Part shown: positions 16,842-26,163 of the stretch, in pieces
Numbering within the stretch: the stretch's first letter is position 1
How the letters are laid out: each line of letters opens with the position of its first letter
Assembly: GCA_020633055.1 (NCBI GenBank)
Contig: JACKEJ010000006.1
Span: forward strand, 558,001 to 622,000
Direction of reading: 5' to 3'
Source: Sandaracinaceae bacterium
GTDB taxonomy: Bacteria > Myxococcota_A > Polyangia > Polyangiales > Houyiibacteriaceae
Length of the DNA: 64,000 bases
The notes under the pieces: model-generated
What the model was told of the DNA's origin: nothing
What the model saw: only the letters and a program-made list of their open reading frames with translations
The model's database searches: none
Made by a program: the position numbers and the translations under genes

Positions 16842-17389
16842 GGCAGCTCCCCTCCGCTCAACGCCTTCAGCGTCTCGCGCATCTCCGCCCTCGCCAATCG
16901 CAGCCGCGAGTAGCCGGTGTTCAGCGGGATCCCCAGCTCGGCGACGATGTCGGGCATCGAGACACCGTCGAGGTCGTGCAGGATCAACACGGGTCGCCGC
17001 GACTCGTGCACGAACTCGAGGGCCCGGTGCACCAGCGCGCGCCGCTCTGCGAGCTCGGGCGAGTCCGCAGGGGTGCCCACGCGCTGCAGCGCGGTGTGGG
17101 CCTGAGGGTCGGTCGGCAGCTCACGCCGTACGCTCGCGCGGCGTCGCTGCGCGGCTCCGCAGCGCATGGCGATGCCGAACAGCCACGGCTTGAGCGGGCG
17201 GCTGGGGTCGTAGTCGGCCCATTTGCGGTGAACGACCAAGAAGACCTCGTGTGCGACATCCTCGAGGTCGGCCTCGCGGACCCCGAGTCGCCTCAACGTG
17301 TGGATGACATAGGCGACGTTTTCTCGGAACAGGCGCTCGAACCGCGCCCGCTCCTCTGCTGTTTCACCACGGCCGGACGAATCCGTCAC
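16838..17389 (-). CDS. ECF-type RNA polymerase sigma factor
   Basis: A 183-residue sigma-70 family protein. Region 2 spans about residues 14-75 (FRENVAYVIHTLRRLGVREA, DLEDVAHEVFLVVHRK, LKPWLFGIAMR). Region 4 lies near the C-terminus (LILHDLDGVSMPDIVAELGI, NTGYSRLRLARAEMRETL). The start is GTG 17389, which overlaps the stop of the upstream gene by four bases (GTGA); longer frames upstream lie inside that gene. It probably directs transcription of exported-protein genes nearby; the three TGACGGAA-N14-GCAARC boxes at 10.6-14.5 kb are the candidate targets. No such box was seen before its own operon. Confidence 0.86.
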   Translation of the reverse strand: MTDSSGRGETAEERARFERLFRENVAYVIHTLRRLGVREADLEDVAHEVFLVVHRKWADYDPSRPLKPWLFGIAMRCGAAQRRRASVRRELPTDPQAHTALQRVGTPADSPELAERRALVHRALEFVHESRRPVLILHDLDGVSMPDIVAELGIPLNTGYSRLRLARAEMRETLKALSGGELP

Positions 17390-18411
17390 GGCGCCCCCCA
17401 GTCCAGGCGCACTTGGAACGAAGGAGCCAGCCACGGCAGCGTGAACGCCGTCTCGTACTGGACCACGAGCGCGGGACGGACCAGCGGGGCGTCCACCCCG
17501 AGCAGCACGGTGAGAGCGGTGTGCGGACCCACTCCGTGCCGGTAGCCCGCAGCGACCCCGACCGAAGGCACGAACGCCACACCCCGCCTGGTGTTCTGGA
17601 GGTCGGCGCCTCGGGCCATGAACAGGCTCGCGGCCGCGGTCCCGCACAGGAGGATGCGCTGGCCCGCAACGGCACCACAGCCCCGCAGCTCGGCCCGGGT
17701 GCGCCAGGCGCGTGCCGTGCCCCCGCTGCGCCCCTCCTCCGCGCCGCGAAAGTCCTGACGGAGGGCGGTGGCGAGCACGCCGTGCGGCCAACGGTACTTC
17801 AGGGCGCAATCCAGGAAAGGGCGCGTGCGTGGCACCGCGCCCCACGCGACACCCACGCCGCAGCCGAGCCACCAGCGTGGTGACCGGGGCTGTGTCTCGC
17901 TCCGCTCGGGCCGCTCGTCCACCGTCGGCTCCACCACGACGACTCCCTGACCGAGTTCGTGGTCACCAGCCTCCTCGGGCGCCAGCGCGATGTCGGCGGC
18001 GCCGACGCGCGTCATCGCGAACGGGTCCACCGCGACGCTGATCGCCAACGCCAGCGCCCGCGCCACCTCGGCGCAGTCCAGCGTCGGCGAGCGCACCGTG
18101 CGCTCCCCCGCGGAGGTTCCGTCGGCCTCGTACGCGACGACGTGCGCCTCGATGGCGTCTCCGTCTCGGCGCAGCGACGCCACGATGCGCAGGGGTGCCT
18201 CCGGCCGGAAGGGATCGGCGCCCAGGTGCGCGGCGACGGTGCGGCGGATGACGCCCTCGGAAGGACAGCTGGTCAGCGCGGGGTCGATGCGCAGGTCGAG
18301 CACGGCGGTCTGCAGCTCGGCGTCGTCCGGTGCGTCTTGGGCCGCCGCGGGGTGGGCCCCCCCGCTCACTGCGCAGGTGAGGAGGGCGATGGTGAGCAGC
18401 GTCACGCGCAC
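17386..18411 (-). CDS. Exported protein of unknown function, first gene of the sigma operon
   Basis: A 341-residue protein. GTG 18411 gives VRVTLLTIALLTCAVSGGAH followed by PAAAQD, a clean signal peptide with an AxA cleavage site; GTG 18405 is an alternative two codons in. The N-terminal half (LRIDPALTSCPSEGVIRRTV, VVAYEADGTSAGERTVRSPT) resembles a domain often seen in myxobacterial exported proteins next to ECF sigma genes. The C-terminal half has alternating hydrophobic beta strands (VAAGYRHGVGPHTALTVLLG, VVQYETAFTLPWLAPSFQVR) that could be an outer-membrane barrel. No firm family. It overlaps the sigma gene by four bases, so production of both is linked. Confidence 0.68.
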   Translation of the reverse strand: MRVTLLTIALLTCAVSGGAHPAAAQDAPDDAELQTAVLDLRIDPALTSCPSEGVIRRTVAAHLGADPFRPEAPLRIVASLRRDGDAIEAHVVAYEADGTSAGERTVRSPTLDCAEVARALALAISVAVDPFAMTRVGAADIALAPEEAGDHELGQGVVVVEPTVDERPERSETQPRSPRWWLGCGVGVAWGAVPRTRPFLDCALKYRWPHGVLATALRQDFRGAEEGRSGGTARAWRTRAELRGCGAVAGQRILLCGTAAASLFMARGADLQNTRRGVAFVPSVGVAAGYRHGVGPHTALTVLLGVDAPLVRPALVVQYETAFTLPWLAPSFQVRLDWGAP

Positions 18412-18533
18412 GCGCGCATTCTGACGCGCAAACGGACGTGCCCGCCATGGCATTCTCACCCACGCGCGAAGGCGAACCCGTCCTTGGGTTCCTTGGGTGC
18501 GGGGTGGCACGTAGCGTCTGGGGTGTGCGTCCC

Positions 18534-20477
18534 CTAGCGATCGGGCCGCGCGTACTCCACCCACGCAGCGCCCGGGTACTTCAGGTACGTCGCGCTCAGG
18601 TGGAAGGGGATGACCAACGCGCCGCTTCTGTCCACCAAGGCGTGCGAGCCATGGCGCGCCAGCACCGCGAAGCCACACGGGTAGAACGCCGTGGCGCTGC
18701 CGATGTAGCCGTTCTCCGGGCGCCCGATCACGCTGCCTTCCGAGTCGATGACGGCGACGCCGCCCTCGTCCACCACGATGGCGCGCCCGTCCCCGAAGGG
18801 GTACGCCTGCGCGTAGCGCGGCGCGAGGGCCCACTGCCCGTCCATGTCCACGTAGCCCCACGGGCCTCCGGGCTCGGCGCGCGCCGTGAGGCGACCATCG
18901 CCGAGGTCGCCGAGCTCCGCCAGGCGCAGCTCACCCAGGCGCGCGCCGTCACGACCGTAGAGCTCGAAGCGCCCGTCCTCGCACAGCGCGTCGTACACGA
19001 TCCCTCGCGGTGTGATCCGCCGGAACCTCGCCGGGAGCACGACCTCACCCTGCATGTCGAACACGCCATAGCCGCCTTCACCGCGCGTGAGGATGCGCTC
19101 CTCTTGCACGAACGCCGCTTCGCGGAAGCGCGGGCTGAGGGCCACGGCGCCCTTCGTGTCGAGCAGCCCCCACGTGCCCGAGTCGTCGAGGAACGGCGCG
19201 AAGCCCTGATAGAACGCGCCCGCGCTGCGAAATCGCGGCGCGACCAGCGCGTCGCCGTCGGGACCCACGAAGCCCCACTTGCCGCCGTCGTAGCGGTTGC
19301 CCTCACACACCAGGGCGAAGCCATCCACGAAGGCCATCGCGAAGTCGTACACGGCCGGCACCGCCAGCTCTCCGCGTGGGTCGAGGAACCCGACCTTGCC
19401 CCCCACGGTGACCATCGCCCGCCCTCCCGCGAAGTTCTCGACCTGGTCGTGGACGGCCGGGATCGCCCAGCTGCCGCTCGGGTCGATGAACCCATACTTC
19501 ATGCTGACGCGCGCCGAGTACTCGCTCACGACCACGCGCTCGGTCTCCACCCGCACCCGCGCGAGCCCTTCGTGGAAGTCGCTCGCCGAGAGGAACGCCG
19601 GCTCGACCGCGACGGCGCCGCCCTCGTCCAGGTAGCCCCAGAGGGCGCCGTCGGGGCGGAAGCTGATACGCCCCTCGCGCGGGCTGCCGAGCCCGATGTA
19701 GCGCGGCTCCACCATGAACGTGCCGTCCGCTCGGATGAGGGCGGCCTTGCCCCCGCGCTCGAGCAGCACCTTCTTCTCCGCGTGTGTGTCCAACCACGCG
19801 GCGCGTCCGGCCGAGATGGCCTCGGGGTCGAGGTCGTGGTCCTTCAGCAACGCGTCGTACAGCGCTTCTGTCAGGTCCTGCGGCTCCTCGTAGCGCGTGC
19901 CCACCAGCGCCCCGTCGACGCGGCGGACCCCTTGGTACACGGCCTCGTCCAGCATGCCGGCGTCGCCCACGAAGGCGAGCGTCCCTTGTGCACCAGCGTC
20001 CGTGGCGGTGGCCAGCGCCAACATGAACCCCTCGTGCGCGTGCGTGTACTCGTCGTAGCCCCCGAAGTAGGCCAGCACCGTCACGCGCTTGGCCGCGTTG
20101 GTGACGCCGAAGAAGGTGTCGCCGCGCTTGGCCGCCTTCTCCAGGAACGCGAGCCAGGCCTTGGCGTCGGTCTTGGCGGTCAGCTCGCCCTTCGTGCGCA
20201 GCCCGATGGCCGGCGCGCCCTCCAGCGTGGTCTTCTCCCACGCGTCCACGTGACGCTTCTCGATCTCGAAGCCCATGTCGGTCAGCGCCTCGAGCGCGGC
20301 TTTCAGCGACTTGGCCTTCACCGTGAAGGCGCTGCCGAACAGGTCCGAGTCCTCGCACGCCAGCTTTGCCGCATCGAGCGTGGCCTGCCCCGCGACGAGC
20401 GGCGTGGCCAGCCAGGCCTTCTTCTGGGCGGCAGACTCGAACGTGATCGTCAACGCACCGAACACCCCTGCATTCAT
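18534..20477 (-). CDS. WG-repeat protein
   Basis: A 647-residue protein starting at ATG 20477 with GAGGAGG about 6 bases upstream. The N-terminal 220 residues are an uncharacterised domain (ALTITFESAAQKKAWLATPL, FFGVTNAAKRVTVLAYFGGY). The rest contains about ten WG (KWG) repeats of the form WGYLDEGG, YGFIDPSG, VGFLDPRG, WGFVGPDG, WGLLDTKG, WGYVDMDG, each followed by a strand such as AVPAVYDFAMAF. There is no signal peptide or lipobox, so it is probably cytoplasmic. WG repeats form beta-propeller-like scaffolds with no set activity. It sits next to the zinc-finger, ankyrin and HEAT-like genes on the same strand. Confidence 0.78.
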   Translation of the reverse strand: MNAGVFGALTITFESAAQKKAWLATPLVAGQATLDAAKLACEDSDLFGSAFTVKAKSLKAALEALTDMGFEIEKRHVDAWEKTTLEGAPAIGLRTKGELTAKTDAKAWLAFLEKAAKRGDTFFGVTNAAKRVTVLAYFGGYDEYTHAHEGFMLALATATDAGAQGTLAFVGDAGMLDEAVYQGVRRVDGALVGTRYEEPQDLTEALYDALLKDHDLDPEAISAGRAAWLDTHAEKKVLLERGGKAALIRADGTFMVEPRYIGLGSPREGRISFRPDGALWGYLDEGGAVAVEPAFLSASDFHEGLARVRVETERVVVSEYSARVSMKYGFIDPSGSWAIPAVHDQVENFAGGRAMVTVGGKVGFLDPRGELAVPAVYDFAMAFVDGFALVCEGNRYDGGKWGFVGPDGDALVAPRFRSAGAFYQGFAPFLDDSGTWGLLDTKGAVALSPRFREAAFVQEERILTRGEGGYGVFDMQGEVVLPARFRRITPRGIVYDALCEDGRFELYGRDGARLGELRLAELGDLGDGRLTARAEPGGPWGYVDMDGQWALAPRYAQAYPFGDGRAIVVDEGGVAVIDSEGSVIGRPENGYIGSATAFYPCGFAVLARHGSHALVDRSGALVIPFHLSATYLKYPGAAWVEYARPDR

Positions 20478-20569
20478 CTCGACCTCCTCGCGGTCACCCC
20501 GCATCGACTCGATCAAACCCTCGCGCCCGGCCATGCCCTCGTGCTCGGAGGGCCGCCCCCGCCATCACC

Positions 20570-22039
20570 TCAGCTCGTGAAGCGCGAGCGCGCCTGCGCT
20601 TGCTTCAGCAGCGTCGCGAACTTCTTCTTGTTCGGCGCGCACGCCACGTGCACGTACGCGTGCTCCACAGGGAACAACTTGGACCGCACGTCCATGCGGA
20701 GCTCCCCCGCCGCGATGGCGGCCTTGCAGACCTTGCACTTCGCGCGCCCCGACTCGGCGCGCTCCAGCACGGGTGCCCACTCGTCTGGCTTCGTGCGTCC
20801 GACGGGGTACGTGACCTTCGCGCCGTCGCGGAGGACGTAGTCGGTCGCGCCGATCGTGTGCGGCGTCTGGTGCGGGAGCGGCTCGCCCGAGAACACGCGC
20901 GCTCCGAACGTCAGCCGCGGGTCCTCCTCGCTCGCGCGCGCTGCCGCGGTGACCGGGTCGTCGGGGAGCGCCTGCCCCGCCGCTCGCGCGACGTCCCAGA
21001 TGAGGTCCGTCAATGACGCGCGCGGTACGGTGCCGCCCGAAGCCGCGAGCTCGCGGATGGTGTGGGCGCGCACGCCGGCCAGCCGATGCGTCACGTCGGC
21101 CGGCTTCACGCTCTTCTCTCGCTTCGCCCGCTCCGTGACGGCGTCGATCAGCCCGGTCATGGCGGCGTACTCGGTGCTGAACGTGATCGGGAGCCCTAGG
21201 GACAGCCCCGCGTCGGAGAAGGTGGGTGAGCCGTCCCGGTAGTACGAGCACGTGCTCTTCGTAGCCGACCAGTCGCCATGACGCGCCTGCGCCGCGAGGC
21301 GCCCACGACCCGCAGCGAGCGTCCCCACCAGCACGACGTCGGCGCGGGAGAACACCAAGTAGCGCCCCATGTCCTCGTCGCTCATTGGCTCGAGCGCGGC
21401 CCAGTCCACTTCGTAGGCCTCGGCCGCGCGGTCGCGGTCGGTTGGCGTCCCCGGGAACCAACACGGCCCGACGCCACGGTCGAACAGCCACGCCCGGACC
21501 CGCGCCGCCCCGTCGTCGTCGCCCACCGCCGCACGCGCCGCGGCCAGCACCACCAAGCTGGTGGGCTCGAGCGGCTGAAAGCGCTGCGCGCGCTCCGCCA
21601 CGAAGAGCGCGTCGTCGTGTCGCTCGAGCGCGCGCAGGCTGCGGGCGATGTTGGTCAGCGCGAAGCTTGTGCCCCAGCTGTCGTAGCGCGCGCAGCGCGG
21701 GAGCGCGGTGAGCCGCACGGAGAGCGCCTGAGCGTGGGCGCCGGCCGAGGTGTACGCCATGGCCGCTTGCTCGTGCAGCATAGGGGCCGTGATCCCGGCC
21801 TCGCGCAGGTGCGCCTCGATGGCCTCACCCGCCACCACCGTGCCCTGGTCCCGGAGCTTCATGACCCGGGCCCGGTCGAAGTCCGCCACGCCGGGCTGCA
21901 GCGCGTCCCACACGCTCACGTCGTTGGCGTCGAAGGCGCCCAGCGCGTCTCGGAGCGCCGCGTCCGTTGGGGTAGGGCCGTGTGCGGCGGGCCCAGCGCC
22001 CTTGGGGGGCCTGGCCCCCGCGCGCGGTTTCGTGCTCAC
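20570..22039 (-). CDS. Large protein with C-terminal PARP-type zinc finger
   Basis: A 489-residue protein starting at GTG 22039, overlapping the upstream stop (GTGA). Residues 60-170 look like helical repeats (MLHEQAAMAYTSAGAHAQAL, FALTNIARSLRALERHDDAL, possibly TPR). The last 60 residues read SGRAKCKVCKAAIAAGELRM and then HVAC, giving C435-x2-C438-x25-H464-x2-C467. The GRAKC-x-x-C-x3-I-x2-G-x-LRM pattern is the hallmark of the zf-PARP finger that recognises DNA breaks in eukaryotic PARP1 and DNA ligase III. No PARP catalytic or ligase domain is present. The role is unknown; binding to DNA ends is a reasonable guess. Confidence 0.75.
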   Translation of the reverse strand: MSTKPRAGARPPKGAGPAAHGPTPTDAALRDALGAFDANDVSVWDALQPGVADFDRARVMKLRDQGTVVAGEAIEAHLREAGITAPMLHEQAAMAYTSAGAHAQALSVRLTALPRCARYDSWGTSFALTNIARSLRALERHDDALFVAERAQRFQPLEPTSLVVLAAARAAVGDDDGAARVRAWLFDRGVGPCWFPGTPTDRDRAAEAYEVDWAALEPMSDEDMGRYLVFSRADVVLVGTLAAGRGRLAAQARHGDWSATKSTCSYYRDGSPTFSDAGLSLGLPITFSTEYAAMTGLIDAVTERAKREKSVKPADVTHRLAGVRAHTIRELAASGGTVPRASLTDLIWDVARAAGQALPDDPVTAAARASEEDPRLTFGARVFSGEPLPHQTPHTIGATDYVLRDGAKVTYPVGRTKPDEWAPVLERAESGRAKCKVCKAAIAAGELRMDVRSKLFPVEHAYVHVACAPNKKKFATLLKQAQARSRFTS

Positions 22040-23328
22040 GAGGAGGCTCCTCCGGGTCCAGCTGGGCCGTGCGCGCCCAGCGCTCGGCTGATCAGCGCCA
22101 CGTACTCGTTGGGTGCGTTCGCGCGCGCGTAGGGCAGCAGCGGCACCTTGCCGTCCTCGACGACGCCAGCCCCCAGCAACAGCTCGAGGATGGCCAGGGG
22201 CGGCAACGGATCCGGGTGGGAGATGCTCACGGCGGTGTGCAGCGGCGTGTGGCCGTACGCGTCGCGGCGGGCAAGCGACGCCCCGGCCGCCAGGAGCTTC
22301 GCCACGAGGGAGGTGCGCCCACGGGCGACGGCGGCGTGCAGCGCCGTCTTGCCGTTCACGTCGGGGCCGTTGGGGTTCGCGCCGCGCGCCAGCAGCAGAT
22401 CGTGCACTTGGTCGTCGGCGCACCACATGGCGCGCGCCAGCGCGCAGCCGTAGCGGTCCCGGGCGTTCGGGTTGGCGCCGGCCTCCAGCAGCAGGGCGAC
22501 CGCCTCGGGGCGGTCGTGGTGGGCCGCGGCGCACAATGCGGCGTCGAGCGGCGCAGGCCCGAGTCCACGCCCCTGTGCGTCGGGCACCAGCTCGGCCAGC
22601 CGCCGCACGGCGCCCTGCTCCGCGGCGGCGAGGAGCGCGTTGCTCAGCTGCGTGTCGCTCAGCTTGCGCGCCTTCTTCTTGGGCGCGCTCGCCACGACCG
22701 GGGTGTGGTGCACGGTCCCCGGCGCTGGGCCTGCCACGGGCTCGGGCAGGCGCTTCGGGACGTCGTCGAGCCCCAGATCCGACTGCCGGTTCCACAGGCG
22801 CTTGGCGGTCGCCTTCTGCTCCGTCGCGAACGCGCGCGGACCGAGCAGACCGAGCCGCCGCCCCAGCCACACGTCGAAGCCAGCTGCCGCGACGCCCATG
22901 ACCGGCACGTCGTCCTGGTCCAGCTCGAGCACGGGGTACTCGCCCTGCTCGTCGGGGTCCCCCAGGTAGAGCAGCGAGAACGTGTCCTGGCTGCGCTGCA
23001 GCGGGAGGGCACGCGCCGGGAACCGCGCGTTCACCAGGCTCGTGTACGCAGGCCACAGCTCGCCCGCCCAGGCCTCGATCAGCTGAGCGGCGGACGTGGC
23101 CGCGAAGACCCCGCCATGGAACCAGCCTAGTTCGCGCTCGACCCAGGTGTGATCGAGCGCGAGGAGCGCGTGCATGGTCGGCGACAGCGCCACACCGGCA
23201 GAGGCCTCCGCGGCCCTCAGGGCCTCGTCCGTGAGCGGCGTAGGGTCCGCGACCGGTGAGTCGGGGGATGCCAGCACCCCCACCAAGGCCTCCACCAACG
23301 CGCGACCACGCTCCTTCGGTGCCTTCAT
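22036..23328 (-). CDS. SUKH-like and ankyrin-repeat protein
   Basis: A 430-residue protein. The N-terminal part (LTDEALRAAEASAGVALSPT, then HALLALDHTW and GVFAATSAAQLIEAW) resembles SMI1/KNR4 (SUKH) domains, which in bacteria often serve as immunity proteins. The C-terminal 180 residues are ankyrin repeats: ALCAAAHHDRPEAVALLLEA-GANPNARD, GKTALHAAVARGRTSLVAKL, GHTPLHTAVSISHPDPLPPL. Start: ATG 23328 chosen; a GTG at 23400 is also in frame and neither has a strong ribosome site. It overlaps the zinc-finger gene by four bases, so the two proteins probably act together. Confidence 0.72.
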   Translation of the reverse strand: MKAPKERGRALVEALVGVLASPDSPVADPTPLTDEALRAAEASAGVALSPTMHALLALDHTWVERELGWFHGGVFAATSAAQLIEAWAGELWPAYTSLVNARFPARALPLQRSQDTFSLLYLGDPDEQGEYPVLELDQDDVPVMGVAAAGFDVWLGRRLGLLGPRAFATEQKATAKRLWNRQSDLGLDDVPKRLPEPVAGPAPGTVHHTPVVASAPKKKARKLSDTQLSNALLAAAEQGAVRRLAELVPDAQGRGLGPAPLDAALCAAAHHDRPEAVALLLEAGANPNARDRYGCALARAMWCADDQVHDLLLARGANPNGPDVNGKTALHAAVARGRTSLVAKLLAAGASLARRDAYGHTPLHTAVSISHPDPLPPLAILELLLGAGVVEDGKVPLLPYARANAPNEYVALISRALGAHGPAGPGGASS

Positions 23329-23451
23329 GCGCGCTGACGGTACAGCCGGGCTGCCAGCCGTGTCCACGGGGGACGTCTGCTCACTCGTGCGAGGGCTCAC
23401 CGCCCGGTTCGCGCGGCGCTTGCTTCTCGTGGCCGCCAGGACCGCAGGCCG

Positions 23452-25251
23452 TCACCGGCCCGCGCGCTGGTCTTCCACCGCCTGCACTCGCGCGCGCGCC
23501 TCGGCGTCGTCACCCGCCAACGCGCGCGCCATCGCGAGCGCCCGGTCGCGGACCTGCCCGAACGTCCCGGGGTTCGAAACGAGAGGCGTGAGGGCATCGA
23601 GGAGCGGTGCCACCAGGGCCGGATTGGGCGGCGAGCCGTCCGTCAGCTTCAGCCAGTGGGGCAGACCGCGACCCGCGCGATCACGATCCCCGCCCCAGGA
23701 CACCAAGGCATCGCGCAAGCAGCGCTCCCCGGCGTCGGGCGAGGCCGCGAAGACTTCGCGCGTCAGGTCTGGAGGGCCGAAGAACTGCGCGCACGGGGCC
23801 AGGTCGCCCAGCGCCGCTCCCGCGCGCACCAGCACGGCCAGCGCGACGTTCGTGTTGGCGCTCTTCGTCGCTGCCAACCTCGGCGCCAGCTCCTGCGCCC
23901 ACGGGATGGCTGCGTTCCCAACCTCGTGCGCCACCGAGAGGACGACCCCCGGGTCCCCGGCGCGGAGCCCATAGCGCCCCTCGAGGATCTCTCCGAGCAG
24001 CTCGAGCTTCTCCAACGCGGGGACCTGAAGGCCCTGCAGCAGCACATCTCGCGGCGCGGGCGGTCCCTGCAGCAGCAGGTATGCATGGGCGGCATCGCCC
24101 AGCGGGAGCTCCAGCCGACCGGGCGGGGCGACGCCGATGTAGCGCGCGAGGTCCAGCGCCGGAGGGAGGCCGCGCTGCGCAAAGGCTGCCCCACCGTCCG
24201 CCTGGCTGCGCGCCAGCCGCTCCACCACGTGACGTTGCCGCGCGGTCAGCGTGTCGGGGGCGCGCAGCCCCGGGTGCACCTCGAGCTCCAGCTGCGCCAC
24301 CGCGCCGGCCCACTCGCCCAGCATCCAGCGTGGGATGGGGCCGTCGGTCTCGTCCGCCGGCTCCGGCGGCCACGCGCGCACGACACCTGGCTGCTTGCGG
24401 GCGCTGACCGCGTCCGCGTCCACGTCCGACAATGCGCGCAGCAGAACGTCCGCCGCGGCCTCCGTGCCAGCTTGCATCATCACCGTGCGCGTGATGGTGG
24501 CGTCCACCCGGCCGGCCTTCCACGGCCACGCGTCAGCCCCCCGGTCGCCCAGCATCATCGCGGTGGCGAGGGTGGTGACATCATCGCCTTCGAGAGCGTC
24601 GGGCGTCGCCAGCAGTCGCGCGAGCACCCGTGCCGCGGTGGCGAGCGCAGGAGCGTCACGAACGTCGCTCGCCGGGAGCGCGCTGTTCGAGGCGCGGGCG
24701 CAGAGCCCCAAGGCGACCCACAGGCTGGCCCTGACGGTTGGGTCCTCCTCTTCGCGGAGGCGTGCTCGCAGCGCTTCCTCTGCCTTTGAACCCGCGCCCG
24801 GCACGAACGCCATACAGAACGCGGCGCTGCTCCGTACGCATGGCTCCTCGTGCGACAACGCCGTCATCACCGTGTCCAGCGACGCGGCGAGGCGCTTCCC
24901 GAGGCGCTTGGCGGTCGCCCCGGAGTACAGCTTGGCGAGCGCGGGATCACCCATGTCGACGCCCGTCGTGAGCACCCCGTGGTGGCCCGACGTCACCAGG
25001 TCTGCGGCGAGCTGCAGCGCGCGGTGCGCGTCCGGTGAGGTCTGCGCCACCCGTTCGAGGAGCACCTCCAGCACCGGCACGGACGCCGTGTAGAACTGCG
25101 CGTCCTGCACCAGCCGCGCCCGTAGCCCTTGGTAGGCGGCCCGTCGGGTGTCCGCGTCTGCGGCGTCCAGCGCCTCGAGGAGCGGGGGTAGATCACCCGC
25201 CTTGCCCCCGCTGTGTCGCAACCGTGCCCAATCGGGCGCCTTGCCGGCCAT
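23452..25251 (-). CDS. HEAT-like alpha-helical repeat protein
   Basis: A 599-residue protein starting at ATG 25251 (MAGKAPDWARLRHSGGK). It is built of Ala/Leu-rich helical pairs with the HEAT look: LLEALDAADADTRRAAYQGL, VMTALSHEEPCVRSSAAFCM, RLREEEDPTVRASLWVALGL, with turns at about 40-residue intervals. No enzyme motif, signal or membrane segment is visible. It reads towards the ankyrin gene with 123 bases between. Genes of this kind occur as loosely related paralogues in Polyangiales; the function is unknown and a scaffold role is the most I would infer. Confidence 0.68.
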   Translation of the reverse strand: MAGKAPDWARLRHSGGKAGDLPPLLEALDAADADTRRAAYQGLRARLVQDAQFYTASVPVLEVLLERVAQTSPDAHRALQLAADLVTSGHHGVLTTGVDMGDPALAKLYSGATAKRLGKRLAASLDTVMTALSHEEPCVRSSAAFCMAFVPGAGSKAEEALRARLREEEDPTVRASLWVALGLCARASNSALPASDVRDAPALATAARVLARLLATPDALEGDDVTTLATAMMLGDRGADAWPWKAGRVDATITRTVMMQAGTEAAADVLLRALSDVDADAVSARKQPGVVRAWPPEPADETDGPIPRWMLGEWAGAVAQLELEVHPGLRAPDTLTARQRHVVERLARSQADGGAAFAQRGLPPALDLARYIGVAPPGRLELPLGDAAHAYLLLQGPPAPRDVLLQGLQVPALEKLELLGEILEGRYGLRAGDPGVVLSVAHEVGNAAIPWAQELAPRLAATKSANTNVALAVLVRAGAALGDLAPCAQFFGPPDLTREVFAASPDAGERCLRDALVSWGGDRDRAGRGLPHWLKLTDGSPPNPALVAPLLDALTPLVSNPGTFGQVRDRALAMARALAGDDAEARARVQAVEDQRAGR

Positions 25252-25338
25252 GTCCGCGCTCCCTGGTTCTCGTTCGACCTCCCACACCCCACGTGCTTCG
25301 GGCTCGCGCGCACGCGCGCTTTCCGCAACAGTACCGCA

Positions 25339-25986
25339 GTGAGCACCACAGCGCGCCCCATTCGCGTCTTCATGGCCGACGACCACCCGGTCATGGTCAC
25401 GGGCCTCTCGCGCATCCTCGCGGGCGTGCCCGACGTGGACGTGGTGGGCATCGCGTACGACGTGCACGAGTTGCTCCGCACAGACCCCCAGGATCTCGAC
25501 GTGATCGTGCTGGACGTCAGCATGCCGGGGATGCGCGGGGGCGAGACGGTCGAGACGCTGCGCGCGCGCTACGCGCCGGTGCTGCTGTTCACGCTCGAGC
25601 CCGACACCGCGCAGGTGGTCGAGCTGCTGCGCGCGGGGGCGTCTGGTGTCGTCAGCAAGAGCGCCCGGGTGGAGGTGCTGCTCGACGCCATCCGCACCGT
25701 GGCCACAGGTGGGCGCGTCATCCCCATCCCGCTCGCCGAGCGTGTCGCGGGCGGCGGGGAGGGCTGGCCCCACGAGGCCCTCAGCGAGCGCGAGCGGGCC
25801 ATCTTCGAGCGCCTCGTCCGCGGCAACGCGCCCAAGAGCATCGCCTTCGAGCTGCAGCTCGCCACCAGCACGGTCTACACCTACGCGGAGCGCATTCGAC
25901 AGAAGCTGGGGGTCGACAGCCAGGTGGCGTTGGTGGCGTACGCGCACCGCGCCGGTCTCCTCGGTAAGGGCAGCGAAGAGGGCTGA
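25339..25986 (+). CDS. NarL/LuxR-type response regulator
   Basis: A 215-residue two-domain regulator. The receiver has the acidic pair in FMADDHP, the phosphorylation Asp in VIVLDVSMPGMRGGE and the Lys in SGVVSKSARV. The C-terminal LuxR HTH reads LSERERAIFERLVRGNAPKS and TVYTYAERIRQKLGV. The start is GTG 25339 (VSTTARPIRVF), a normal distance from the first receiver strand; the frame is open upstream but antisense to the HEAT gene. It has no kinase neighbour, and the histidine kinase at 2500-3813 likewise has no regulator. It would control transcription of unknown genes in response to phosphorylation. Confidence 0.87.
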   Translation: MSTTARPIRVFMADDHPVMVTGLSRILAGVPDVDVVGIAYDVHELLRTDPQDLDVIVLDVSMPGMRGGETVETLRARYAPVLLFTLEPDTAQVVELLRAGASGVVSKSARVEVLLDAIRTVATGGRVIPIPLAERVAGGGEGWPHEALSERERAIFERLVRGNAPKSIAFELQLATSTVYTYAERIRQKLGVDSQVALVAYAHRAGLLGKGSEEG

Positions 25987-26163
25987 GCCCGCGCGTCGAA
26001 GCAACGCTGCGCCTCGACTCCGCACGTGCACCCGAGCCGCGCCCTTCCGCTCGAGTGTGCCTGTGGAGACCTCTCTACACACGCTCTCGGAAGCGCACCG
26101 CGAGGGCTGCGTACACGGGGGTATCTCGGCTCGCCCGAGGCCAACCCCAACTTGAAAGCCCTT

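Noticed and set aside
2500..25986. Histidine kinase at 2.5 kb and LuxR-type regulator at 25.3 kb as a cognate pair
   Set aside because: They are of matching families and both orphan, but 21 kb apart with many genes between; no evidence links them.
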